Assembly: GCF_040581485.1 (NCBI RefSeq)
Contig: NC_090135.1
Location: 9,913,001 to 9,977,000 of the forward strand
Reading direction: 5' to 3'
Origin: Linepithema humile
Lineage: Eukaryota; Arthropoda; Insecta; Hymenoptera; Formicidae
Length of the DNA: 64,000 nucleotides
The notes under the pieces are model-generated. The model had not been told where the DNA came from. It ran no database searches and saw only the letters and a list, made by a program, of their open reading frames with translations. This document shows, piece after piece, positions 25,201-37,500 of the stretch. Positions within the stretch are counted from its first letter, which is position 1. Each line of letters starts with the position of its first letter. Position numbers and translations under genes: made by a program.

Positions 25201-27249
25201 GGATTGCCGCAAATTTGCACGACAGTTCACGTCTAAAAAAAATCTGTTTGCGTCTCGGAATAAGTCACAAATTAAATTGAAAAATCCGTTTTAAAAACAA
25301 GTAAAACTGTAAGTTAAATTAAACTTAAACAAAAATTTGACATAAAATTAAATTTAATTAAATCCGATAGTCTGCTTTAATATTTTACGGTATTCTAGAA
25401 TTATTCTAGGCCAGTTGCTTTGCGAAAAATGTTATTGTCTTTAATTTGTGCAATAAATGCGAACAGAGGGCGCGTAATCGTGTTTGATCGATAAAATCCT
25501 TTTGGGGGCGAAACGCGGATGGAAGTGTCAGCGCGTTTCCTCAGGCGTGCAATGCAAAATGGAACAAGGGAATTAGAAATGCAATTTGACTAAGCTTCCA
25601 TTGAGTTTGTGGATTAAACGAGCCATGACCAGGCGCACATGTCGATCTAATTTACAACAACACGTGTAATGACGGGGCTTCTCAGAAGGGAGGATATCGG
25701 TTCGTCCGTTATTTTGCGGTCGGCCTTCAATTGAAGTTGCTAAAAAAAACGCGGTCACAGCAATTCGCCTCTGAAATACTTGCTGTATTTCTCCCGATAC
25801 GCTATTATTATATCACGAACACACACAATAAATCCCCCAAAATTACTTCTTTATAATTTGACACTTGCAATTAATTGCAAAAATATACTTATAAAGCCAA
25901 AAGTTAGAAAATTGCAATAAATTGCCATCAAAAGATTAAGAAAACAAATTCCTATAATGTTGTTATTAAATTTTTCTCTACAAATGTCCCTAAAATCAGT
26001 TTCTTGTTTTAAAAAAATTTAATCTAATATCTTTATTATTAAACTATGAAAAAAGATTGATGTATAAAATTGTGGAAAAAAATTTATAAAAATCTAAAAA
26101 ATGTTTTAATTTATTTAACATATTGCAACGTGAGGTTTTTTCACAATTCATAAATCAAATTTCTCTATCCAGAAGTACATAAAAACTCGATGATCTATCA
26201 ATTATATGGTTCATAAGTCTCCCTTTATTTCCCCTAAAAGAATGAGGAGTGGCAGTAGCACGTGTTCAACGATGGCAGATGCGATTTCTCGCGTATCACG
26301 ATTGTCGATCCCGCTCCTTCTCAAGAAGCAAAAATCTCAAGGTGCCTTTCTCGATTCACGTACAAGGGGGATCGATGACAACCGGTGTACATCCGAAACG
26401 AGACGCGACATTTCCGTCGTGGAGACGCAGATGCGCGCTCACGAGCGCGTGCCTGTCACAATGGATAACGGATCTCTCTCGTAAATCATCGAACAATTCA
26501 GCTTCCGAAATAGAAGAAAACATAGTGCAACCAAGAAAAGGAAAGATTAATTCCCCCAAAATCGAGCAATTTCTTTCAAACATTGCGGATATTTAAGGGT
26601 TTGAAATTTAGGTTCAAAGAAAGTCTGCCGTAAAATTACTGCTAATGACTTAATCGACTTTCACGGAAGCCTGAATAACTGAATTTTCTATTGTAAATAA
26701 AATTATATTAAATTCAGCTTTAAATCAATTAAAGTTAGTTTTAGAAATTTGTTTTTAATTTCTAAGAGTCTAATCTATTGTTAAAAAATAATTAGTTGTT
26801 TCAAAAACATTTGTTTCCTAATTTTTTACATTTAAAATCATGGAAGAAAGTTGTCAAAAAAGAAAGAGATTATACTAATAATTAATTTCATTTTTTTTGT
26901 ATACTTATTTCTGCAATATAAAATTTATAGAAAAATACAAGACACAAAATGATCTATTATTTTAAAATAAAATTTTCTTTGTATACTTCGCGATTTTTTA
27001 TTCTAATTTTATAAATAAATTCATGAAAATTATTGCACAAAATATGAGTTCATAATGTAATAACGATTAAATAAACTTCTGTAATATATATTTTAAAGTA
27101 AACTAAACAATAAATATATAATTGTATTTCCTAATTAAAAATAAACGTTTAAAACTCAATTTCATCAATAAATTTTTCACATTATACAGAATATGCAATC
27201 GCAACAACGTAACAATCCCTAGAATCCCGTGAATTTTTCTCTCAATTTC

Positions 27250-27830
27250 TTTATCCCTCATTGATCCCGCGTCACTCTTTATCTCAGTCGATCCTCGCGA
27301 AAACCCGAAAATCCTCAGCTGTCGACATCAGCTGCCGGGATCAGCAGAAAGAAAGAGAACCAGCGTTAGAAGTGGAGGGATCGAACGAGGGGGGCAGTGC
27401 GCGCGAGAACCGGCAAGAACGGGGGCACCGAATCTATCTATGAGGGGTACACGCGACCCCCGAGAGGTCGTTGCACACGCTTGCAATAGGGTAGTTTTTC
27501 TCCCCCTTTAGAAACACCACCGCCGACCGCTTCCGGGCTGCTCGCCGGTCGACCGGCTGGCTGGCTGACGTGAAATTCATGTATGCAGACCGGCTTAGAC
27601 CGCGTGTGTCAATGCCTGCGGAGCGGCAGCGGCCAAGGGAGCAGGCATCATCATCACACTGCCACCGAGAGCGACCTGGTGCGGCGGCACACGTCGGCGA
27701 ATCGCCGACACGAACGGGCGCTTTGCTTTTAGTCGCGTCGCGGTGCGCGCGCGTTCGTCGCGATTTATTACACGCCGCCGATGACGAGCGGGAATCAAAT
27801 GCGCCCTGTCCGATGCGAAAGATATTTTGG
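27250..27830. promoter_or_regulatory. CpG-rich island, possible promoter region upstream of the lectin/CUB/Sushi gene
   Basis: The strongest CpG-rich island in the 17.7-30.4 kb spacer. The first coding exon of the downstream gene is preceded by a splice acceptor (30,441), so at least one non-coding first exon must lie upstream, and this island is a reasonable place for it. Frames are open on both strands. One minus-strand frame (27,595-27,798) ends MMMPAPLAAAAPQALTHAV, but lacks a convincing acceptor. Role inferred from position. Confidence 0.3.
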
Positions 27831-28349
27831 AAAAGATGTTTGGAATATTTTCGAAAAATATTATTAGAAAATATTTGTTCAGTTCGCGAATATAATAGAC
27901 GGATTCGTGAAACGTTCGAAGGGAAAGTTTGGAACTCTTCTTCCGTCTGCCGAGACAAATTTAATCAGTGCACGTCCAAATATTGTGAAAAGATATTTTT
28001 GCAATTTTTCGAGCCAAGTGTATTAATCAGTGTCACTTCGAATAGTGCTAACGCATTTTTTCTATGCTAACTAAATCAATCAGTGTCATGTTCGAACAGA
28101 TGGTTTTTTTACCTACTCATGCGAATGGAGCGCAGTCAAAGTGTAAAACTTTTTCTAATTTGCGAGGCTAAAATGTGCCAACTAGTGTAGTGTTGAAGAA
28201 ATGTTACATTACTTTTATTATCTAATCCATCAATATTAAGATTAAAACAGTGATTTGATGTTCGAAGAATTTTTGAAGACTTTTCAGAAAGAACGCAGAT
28301 TTCAAAATTGTGAGATTTTTTAAGGTACTAAAATTTTTTGTATTAAATT

Positions 28350-28800
28350 TTGCTTAAATATAATTAATTAATGAGTACGTTAATAAACGTATAATCAAAG
28401 AGATAAATACCCAATAATTAAACCTGAAATTCTATAATTCAGTACAATAATATTTATCTGATTAATATCTAATTTAACAAAATTATCTAATACCTAATTT
28501 AACAAAATTGATTAATTCATACTTAATGCTAACAAAACAGAGTTAATGAACCAGCAGTAATGCTTATTAACCAATTAACCAACAAAATGACGGACCCAAT
28601 ATCTTTTAACTAGAATTAATTAACACAAATCGAAATTAATTACCAGTTGGCGCACTTATTGAACAAAATTAATTTATCGGAATCTAATTAATCCGAACCA
28701 ACAAACTCACGAAAATAATTAATTGTTCATTGTATCAGAAACAATTCAGCAAGATTGCCGTCCAATTATCGGCTGATTAATTAATCAGTCAATCAAGCGA
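28350..28800. promoter_or_regulatory. dense cluster of TAATTA-type motifs
   Basis: About 450 bp containing many copies of the homeodomain core TAAT, often as ATTAATTAA, AATTAATTA or TTAATTAATC, with repeated AACCAATTAACC and ATCTAATTTAAC variants. It lies about 1.6 kb upstream of the 5' UTR exon of the lectin/CUB/Sushi gene. It may be an enhancer or only AT-rich low-complexity sequence. Confidence 0.3.
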
Positions 28801-30441
28801 CGTGCTAAGCAATCTCTCCACCGTGGAATCGAGAGCGCGTTTCATCATTCGCGAACGCCTAAATCCGCGAACGTGTTTACGTGTACTATTCTATCTATTC
28901 TAATCGTCCTTGAGACACCACGGGGGCAGCGCTGTCTTTACACCGCCTGGAACTTGGCCGTGGTCGATTAATCGCAGGGGAACCGCCACTCGCTTCTACC
29001 AACAAACGCAGCAATCGTGACGAAAGAGTCAAGAGATCGCGAAATATCGCCAAAAATAAAAGGGATCGCGATCCATTGGTAACGAAAAGAGAACCATACG
29101 ATCTGCAGTCGAAATACACGCGGCGGAACACTGATAATTTCACTGATGATCGCTGAGAATCGAGGATGAGTTTCGAAAGATCGATTTGCGAAATAAATAT
29201 TAATAATGAATTTAATTCTTTAGTGAGCTAACAATGTAAATTATATTAATTTTTCATCGAATTTGGAACAATAAAAATTCCAATATAATTCATCTCGTTT
29301 CTAAATTGCAAAATTTCTAGATATATTTCTAATACAGTAAAACTTAATCTAAAAATTAATCAAATTCTACAAAAAATATATTAAAAATATATTAAAAATT
29401 TTATCTGAAAATTATGTCTATTAAAAATATTTCACATAGAATCAGAAATCTTATTTAAAAAATTTTTACTTATTTATATTAAAATTCTGAGACTTGAAAG
29501 AATTGGTAATTATATTTTAATTAATTATTGTGCTATTAATACCTCGTTTAATTCTAGTAATTTAAGTTTTAATATAACTCTGATAGAATTTTCAATCGAA
29601 TGTAATCAGATTATTTATAGAAACTGCTTATATTAAAAGTTTGCCGGTCATAACCAGCGTTCCAAAAATTCGCGATCTTCGTGTTAAAGTTAAATATAAC
29701 TCGTGCGATACAAGCTATTATGTTGCAAAGAAACGCGATACTTAATATTTTTTTTCGCGCCTGTGCGGCACGGTTCCAAGCCGTCTTTTTTTTAACAGCG
29801 TCACATTTTCCGCGCGATTCTCGATTCATCCTCTCTTTCTTTCTCTTTGTCTTTTGAGTTGCATCTATTCATGCGACCCCAAAGTTCTTGACCTCGGTCC
29901 AACTTAAAGATTCAACGCATTCAACGGAAAACTTTCCTAGGTATTATCCAGCTCTATCAATGCCGTTGAATGCCGAAGTCTCTTTTCACATATTTATCTC
30001 GCAAGCAATCGAAGCCGCTTTGCATTTAGACGAGTACTCGACGAATTCAATCGCGAGAAAGTAATTCATTCTTGATTTTAAGCAGACAAATAAAAAAGAA
30101 ATGGATTTCGATTGTTACAATATAAAATGTAATCCAATAAATTTTAATCTCAAAATACCACAAATTACCTAAAAAATATCTTAACTCTTTAAACCCTGAT
30201 GTGTCACATATGCATATCAATTTGACATAAAAATGAGTCCTATAGTTATCCATTAATTTATTTATGAAAAATAACTCTAATATGTGTTATCATAAATGAT
30301 AAAACTACACTATAAAAATATCCTTTTAACAGCGCTATCTGAGTCCACGATTCAAAAGAAAAGATCAGTTTGTTTAAAACTACTAAGAAAAGTACTTGTA
30401 CTGAAGTGCTTCAGTCATTGAGTCTCGTATGTATTTTTCAG
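28801..30441. other. upstream spacer or 5' UTR intron of the lectin/CUB/Sushi gene
   Basis: AT-rich DNA with one CpG-rich patch at 28.79-29.17 kb. No exon can be placed. The last bases (GTATTTTTCAG, ending at 30,441) form the acceptor of the 5' UTR exon. Confidence 0.45.
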
Positions 30442-30715
30442 GTCTTAAGAGGCGGCCATTTGGGGCACGAGAGGGTAAAATCGAGCCGGGTTCCCGGAAG
30501 GGCGAGGGGTCGCCGACCCCGGGAGCTGCTGGTAGTCGAGTGGTCGTGGGAGAACCTGAAAGGAACAAGGCGGGAGCGCGGCGTTCACCTTCTGACGAGA
30601 TTTCGCTTATCACGAAGGGGGGCACTCGAGGGCTAATTTTAAGCTCTTTCTCGCGCAGCGGCGAGAAGCTCGCGCGAGGGTACGTCTTCTCCGGTCACTG
30701 TAATGATCAGCGATC
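30442..30715 (+). other. 5' UTR part of the first coding exon
   Basis: The GTATTTTTCAG acceptor ends at 30,441. The exon is GC-rich and runs without interruption to the start codon at 30,716. It contains an upstream, out-of-frame ATG at 30,703 that overlaps the main frame. Confidence 0.5.
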
Positions 30716-31565
30716 ATGGCGCGGCTGGTAGCGACGACCCTGACGAGTCTCCTGGTGCTGCTGCTGATGACGATCGCGGCGAACGCCTTCTCGTCCGGGA
30801 TCCTCGCGACCACGCGAGCGCCCTTCGGCAGGATCCTCAAAGCCGTCAAGCTGCACGGGGGATATATGGAGGTGATCAAGGAGCAAAGATGCTCCCGCGA
30901 GCTGCTGCGATTAACGTGCAGGTTCGTTAGCGTTCTTTTATCACGCGTCTCGTCGGGAGAAAGAGTTTCGCGACATCGAGATTTCTAAGAAGATGACTTG
31001 AATTTCTAGCCTGCGAGCAAAATGAAAGATGAACTTGCGCGTTCACTCAGATAACTCCATGCGAGTATCTCAGATAACTTGCGCCAACTTCATTCATGCG
31101 CAAGGAATGTCTAATCTAAATTCTGCTTGACTTTTCAATAGCTTCTGCATATCTATTTAATTATTGGTAAATGCAAGAGATTAAACTATTTCAACGTTTT
31201 TAAAGCTAGTTCCGTTATAAAAAATACAAAAATTCAATTATTTAATTATTTTCAAGCTTTTAATAATTTTACGTCTTAGTTCTGCAATATTTCATAAAAT
31301 ATTGATGTTTAATAAAACTATAATGAATTACAATAATTAAAATTTTGATTGATTGCACGCTAATTTTAATTAAACTAAATTTTCTTTATTAAACCTTATT
31401 AATTTAGCGATAATTAAGATTAATATAGCCACAGTTTTATACTTTCAGATCATTGAGAGCATTCATTCTCATCTTGGAAGCGGAATTCCGCGCAAATCGT
31501 ACAGAGTTCTGTTTCAAGGAATCGAAATACTTAGAAAAGTTCAAGAAGCAAATAGACAAAGGTAG
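30703..31565 (+). CDS. overlapping upstream frame spanning exons 1-2 (speculative)
   Basis: ATG at 30703 lies 13 bases before the main start, in another frame. It runs 73 codons to the exon 1 donor at phase 0 and, after the same splice, 38 more codons in exon 2 to TAG at 31563-31565, 111 codons in all. The product would be acidic then basic (SDDPDESPGAAADDD, RDPRDHASALRQ). Its start context is weaker (G at -3) than the main start. GC-rich exons favour chance open frames, so it may simply act as a regulatory upstream frame or do nothing. Confidence 0.2.
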
Positions 31566-34500
31566 CATTCAACAAAAGATAAAAAAACATCAATACAGAG
31601 GAAACTACATCTTGGATGACGAGGACATTACACCGGATATCGTCGACATTAGATCATCCTTAAATCGAAGGTAGATCGATTTTATTCATGCGAGATATTG
31701 CGATAAAATTGAAGCACTCAACAATCTAATTTTTTCAGAATTTTATAACAATAATTTTGAGAGAATAAGAAAAAATATATTTTAATTCATTTCTTAAATC
31801 TTTAAAAAATCGATTAACTCCAAAGTTGGAAAAATAGTGTCTAAATAATTCGATTCTTTAATTTTGCACTTTACGCTTTCAACTAAGAGAATTGATTACC
31901 AATTCTATCGACGATATTCGTCGCCTGAATCGAGCTTTCATAGTCCTCGTCGACGATATCGAACTTCTGTTCTTGACACGGCCACTCGATGACACAAGAT
32001 AGTGTACGGTTACGAGCGAGGACTGAGGTAGACCACAGTTCTAGAAAACGACTCTCGTTTCGAGCGCTTACCGTCGACTACAAACATTTGTAATAGACGC
32101 TCACGACAGAGCTGCAACTGTCGTGAGGTCGCACGAGATGATAGTGCATCGGGCAAAGTGCTCCTTAATACCTTACTTCTAGCTCATAATCCTTCGTATA
32201 AAAGAAATAAATTTTTCCACAAGAGAAGTGTGCCAGTCACAAAGAATATAAAAACAGAATTTATATTATATATATATATATATATATAAATTAGATTTTA
32301 AAATTTATTTTAGAAAAAAGTTTTTAACAGCAAAATAGATTAATATAACCGCAATAATAATAGAAGTAATTAACCGAGTGTTTAAAAAAAATATAAAAAA
32401 AGAGACGCAAAAGCAGCAGGAACGTTTCGGAAATATGATCTCTAAAAGGTCGCAATTACTGCGCAACACAGTTAAGACAGCCACTTGATCGAACCGCCCC
32501 CGCCGACTTCCGTTTTTATCCGCTGCACTCGAGAGGCTGTCGAGGGGCCGGGAGTAAAATCTCGACGTTTGATGTGCGAGGGTAAAAGCATTCCTGAAGC
32601 AATAATTGTCCCCCGCCCACCCGACAAGCGTCAGATAATCGCTGAAGGAGAAGCGATCTCCGTTAAATGGCAACCCCTCCGCGTTTACAGTATTACGCTC
32701 CGAGAATTCCACAAATAGAGAACGATGCGAGGGATGCAGATTTCGCATTGCTCGAATTACACACTACCCTTCCGTAGGGGAAAGTAAACATAACTTTTAG
32801 ATTAAAAAGTCCAGGACTTGTAAAAATTATTTTTAACCGCCACTAAATTGAAAAAAGAAAGATAAAATATAAGCGATAAAATTACAATCTGATAAATGTG
32901 ATAAAAAAAAATAAAAATTATTGGAAACTTCATCTTTTACAACTAGAATTTTTAATATAAGTTTGCAATGCACTTTCATTTCTCTTTTATAACAATTATC
33001 GATGCAAGGATTAAGCTAATTATTTTCTCGTCCGCGTTGAATTTTAATTAAAAGAAACTTAATTTTCTTAAGCGCTTTAATCTTTCGCGGACAGCAACTG
33101 CACTTTGTACGGACTTTATCGGCAGGCGGGACAATTTACCGCTGTCCCGGAGAACGTAATCTCCAGCGTGGAACCGCAAGTTTCAATTTGAGAATCCGCC
33201 CGGCGGGTGTAAAAAATTCAAAGAGATTCCGCACGAAGGGCAAAAGGGTGAAATGTTATTTCCCTTTTATTTCCGTTTGGGAGACCGATAAAATCGACGA
33301 GGAGAAAGGTCGCGGCGGTGGCAGCGGGGGTGGGGTGACGAAGCCTCTTAAAAGGGGTGAGAATCCACCCTCGGCCATTATTCACTCGTGCTTTCGAGCG
33401 CGAGCAACAAAGATCGGTGCAACAATCGCGGGGGCTTCTCCCCTAAATTCCACTCCTCCCCCTGAAAGCAGCCCGAGGCTGCTTTTGTCAGCGCGTTCAC
33501 AGCCCCTAATGACCGACGTCGCTTATTTAATTGGCGGACTCTCGGACAATCGATACTATTCGAAAGCGAAACCGTGTATAAATCGCGCGACTCATTCGCG
33601 TGGAAATTTTTGCGAAATATGTTTCAAGAGAAAATCTGGTGTGAAAGATAAAGAGTTGATTTATTGCGACATTTAATACTTGCATCATTTAACTTTTTTA
33701 TTAATCTACATTATTATTTATCAATCTTTAATGTTTTTCTATGATTCAGATGCTCCGGGCAGAAACATTGCCGCTATAATATGACTATTGAATATCCGAG
33801 AGCACACTTCTGGAATCCAGGTGGAATACTCTTGAAATACGCTTGCGTACCGGGTGAGTTATCTTCAAAAATTATGTTTTAATTTTGCAAAATTGAAACT
33901 TATTTAAATGTGTTCTATAACTTTGCAAAAAAAATTAAAAGCCTCTCAAAATGCTTCAGGAATCTATTAAAGAAATACTATATCAAGAAAGATTTTAATG
34001 ACAGCTAATTACTTCTATCAACATTCCTAATTTTTTCTTATTTTTCTATTTTCTTTCTGTCCACCTCAGACAAGAAAATATTACACGAATCTTAAAAATC
34101 TTTCAAACTTCTGCTTCGAAATTTATCAAAAAATCAACTATCATAAAGATTTCACGAATACAATTAATGATGAAATATCCTATAAAACATATATAAAGAA
34201 AGATATTAACATCGTACAGTCAATATCCTATTAAATATTCGAAATGTTTTCTTCATTATAATTTTCATTAAATTGTCTCTATTTTTCAATCCTTCTACTA
34301 TTTCCTACATTATTTCTGTTTTTTATTATTAATCCTAAACAAGAGTAAAAATATGGATTTACGATATTTTAGATTTACGCTCTACAAGCCCAGCATAACC
34401 AATCTGCCTTTATTTCTCATCGAAAAACCGTGCGGCGCGATCGATATGCGGGCGTGCGCAATCAATGATCGACGAGCTCGATAAAGCAAGAATCCCGGGT

Positions 34501-37500
34501 GTCTCCGCCCATGCGGCCGGAAAATGCACGACACGTCACGTGCTGCACGTCCGACGACGAAATCGGTCGTCTCTCATAGATTTCTATCAGGCCGCATCGG
34601 GCCATTGTCCGCCCACTCCCCAATCCCCCCAGGCCGTTGACACACGATGCACGCTCGATTTTTATTGACGTGGGATCGACAATATGTGACAGCTGAAATT
34701 TTCCCTCGAAGGCAGAAAAACAAGAAATAATGCGCACGATATCGGTATACACAATGCACGCTGCATTCGAGCGCAACGAAGGCGATGATGCGGGAAGGAT
34801 TCGTAATCCCAGTTGTTCCACAGTACGGCACGTAACCGCGGAAGCTTCTTACGAAGATTGCGAGAGAAGCGTGACGTTTCCTATTTACTTGTTCGTTGTT
34901 CACTAGCACGATCTTTCGATTTCGAAAAGAAGGTTTTATGTGACTTCGGAGTGACAAAAGTCGAGAAATTATGTGGACACGCGTCACGTTACACGATTAT
35001 GAGAAATGTAATACTGTGCTTTTTCATTTGCTGAATCACAGTTTTCTGTACAATTTCAACTACATTCTACATTCTACAGATTCTACATTCAACAGATATA
35101 TTAAAGAAATATGTATTAAACACACGTGCCACTTTTGACCGGCGAGCAATTAATCTTCGGATCATTTACATGCCTAGAATCTTCAAGTATTCTGTTTAAT
35201 TATAAAATTGTTAAATATGCAGTCTAACCAACCCTCAACTTACATTTCCTAAAATTCCCGCCTCTTCGCGAGGAACATTTCCTGAAGCAAGTCGCTCGAA
35301 ACGATATCGGGAACAACTCGCGCTATCGGTGTCTCGAATGAACGCTTTTCTTTAAAACGTTTCATTAAAACTGTGACAAGCAACTCCCGAATTAAATCAA
35401 TAGATCGAACGGAGGCGGCTCGCTTCGTTCAAAACATTCCTCGCGAAGGTCGTCACACTCGGAATATTGGAAATGTTACATACCGCCCGTTGGTCGACGG
35501 GGGAGGAAACGGGGGGAGGAGGGAGGGAAAGGACAGAGGGCCAAACTTCCCCTGCATCGCCCTCATTACCACCACCGGCGAATCCTCCCCCCCGGCGCCG
35601 TAATGGCATACCCTCCCCTATTCGCGAAACTGGGGCAAGGACATCCCCCTCGCTCGCCTTCTGGCCCGGCGATACGTGCTATAAAAAGCACCCCGCAAAC
35701 GTACTGCACGGCGACAAATGGACCGCGACTGAGATGCAGATGTTAACGCGTGACCTTATGGTCGCAGAGACACGGTCCGACATTGCTCTCTTTCGCCTCC
35801 CTCTAAATAATGCCCTTTCAGCGCGAATCCTGCGCGTGTCGGTAATGATTTGTTACCGAGAGAAATTTAATCGAAGGGACATCTGGTAGCATTGAATTGG
35901 CACAGTTTGTACAAGTGCACGTGGCATATCGCGATTAATTTGGCGTTATTATTTGATCAAATGTGCAATGCAACAAAAATATCATAATGTATAATATATA
36001 ATTTGAAGGATACGCGTGCGGAATAGATTGCAGTAATTTAATGCCGCAGCTTATTCGACGTTAATTTGTAATCTACAATATATTATTTAATTTATAAGTT
36101 ATAATGCAGTATAATCGTTAAAATTAAATAATATTAATGATAATACGGATTACAAATTAACTTCTCAAAAAATTTAATTATTAAGTACAATAGATTAAAG
36201 ATTATTAACTTATAATTCATAAGACTTTATATGCTAAAGATGTATTTTCAGTAAGTGATTTTATTTCTTAGGAAATGATTCCTTAGTGAGTGTCGATAGG
36301 TTTAAAATATTTTTCCCACATATACGGAATAATATAGTATCATCGTAAATAAACTCGGCTACACCGAGAAACCGCATAGAAAATTAATCCCTTATTGATT
36401 GCAGAAGCTGCGGTTAAGCGATACTGCAATCAAGAGGTGAAGGTAACCACCGACGTAGGAGGCTACATCAACACGCCAGGCTACCCGCTGTTCTACCTCG
36501 GAGACAACACGTGCGGATGGACCTTCACGACGTTTCCGGGTCAAAGAATAGTTCTGACCTTTCATGACCTAAATATCTGCGGTAAGCTCGCCGATTTTAA
36601 GCCTGATACTTTTCCACGGCGCGTTAATCTGATAAAAGTCTCTGTTTGTTAGCGAGAATGAAAAGCGAAAAGTAATTTTACTGCAAATTGCTTTCGCCGT
36701 TTCATAAACAATATTTAAATCGCATCTAAACTTTTTCATCGAAAAAGAAAAAATATATAAAATTTTTAAATTATTTTTTTTTCAACAGCAACAGTAAAGT
36801 TATGTCAATAGTTCTACTAGATTTCCCTCACCTATTAAACTTTGCAAACTTATCGCTCCAGAAGAGAAATAAATATCAAAACGTTTATATAGAGTTGGCG
36901 TTACAAACAATGTTGTATATTTTTTTCCAAATTCAATTTATTTTTATTCGAATCATGAATTCGAGTCCACTTTAACTTCTGTTTTTCCTACCGCGAGATG
37001 ATTAACGATCCGCTAACGTACAGCAAGTTTACTGCGAAAACAAAGTTATCCCAAGCGCACATGCGCTACATGTGGACACCGGAAGCTTTCGATCGGATTA
37101 AAGGAGTGCGCGTCGATCATCGCCGAGAAAATAAACGCCGCCACGAGCAAGCAAACATCCAACAGAAATCGCGAATAAATCTCCGCAGGTCCGATGGCGG
37201 ACGGGAGCTGCGTGGACATTGTGAGGGTGAAGGATAACGACACCACCCTTTTCGAGTTCTGCGGCACCGCGGTGGGCGTCCGGGTCGTCTCCATTTCGAA
37301 CAAGCTGACCCTCGACTTGGTCGCTTCAGCGAGATTCAACAGCGCCCGTGGTTTTTTGCTGCAGTATCAAGGTAAAGAGAGAAAAAGAAAAAAAAATCAC
37401 GAGATCTTAGGGAGCAAAGTGTCATGAACACGCAACTCGTCACGCAACGTTTAACTCGAGAATAATTCCTCAATGGAGGTATTTTTGTACTTCGCCAAGC

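Larger units (their letters stand above)
17691..27250. other. intergenic spacer
   Basis: About 9.5 kb between the whirlin-family gene and the lectin/CUB/Sushi gene. AT-rich, with CpG-rich patches near 17.95-18.15, 18.38-18.6, 20.37-20.75, 22.7-23.1, 24.35-24.6, 25.0-25.25 and 26.2-26.5 kb and long microsatellites. Open frames here are short and contradicted by equally open frames on the other strand. No gene is called. Confidence 0.5.
31671..33749 (+). other. intron 2, with CpG-rich islands
   Basis: Contains CpG-rich patches at 31.9-32.16, 32.46-32.75 and 33.1-33.66 kb. These hold open frames on both strands (up to 162 codons) that are not supported by splice sites, and two perfect short hairpins. 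They may be intronic regulatory elements. An (AT)n run lies at 32,264-32,288. Confidence 0.6.

Noticed and set aside
27434..28070. Frames of 166-174 codons on both strands of the 27.3-28.0 kb island
   Set aside because: Both strands are equally open, composition follows the CpG-rich DNA, and no domain is seen. The island is more likely promoter or 5' UTR.
32305..32748. Minus-strand frame of 147 codons with a hydrophobic end
   Set aside because: The hydrophobic end is translated AT-rich sequence, and the GC-rich start is open on the opposite strand too; no support for a gene.
33465..33490. Hairpin followed by T residues, resembling an intrinsic terminator
   Set aside because: The window is eukaryotic; bacterial terminator logic does not apply.
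33188..33676. 162-codon plus-strand frame in intron 2
   Set aside because: Lies between two exons firmly joined by phase and domain content, has no domain and no donor.
34462..34987. Minus-strand frames of 119 and 137 codons in intron 3
   Set aside because: Overlapping frames in a CpG-rich patch without splice sites or coding bias.
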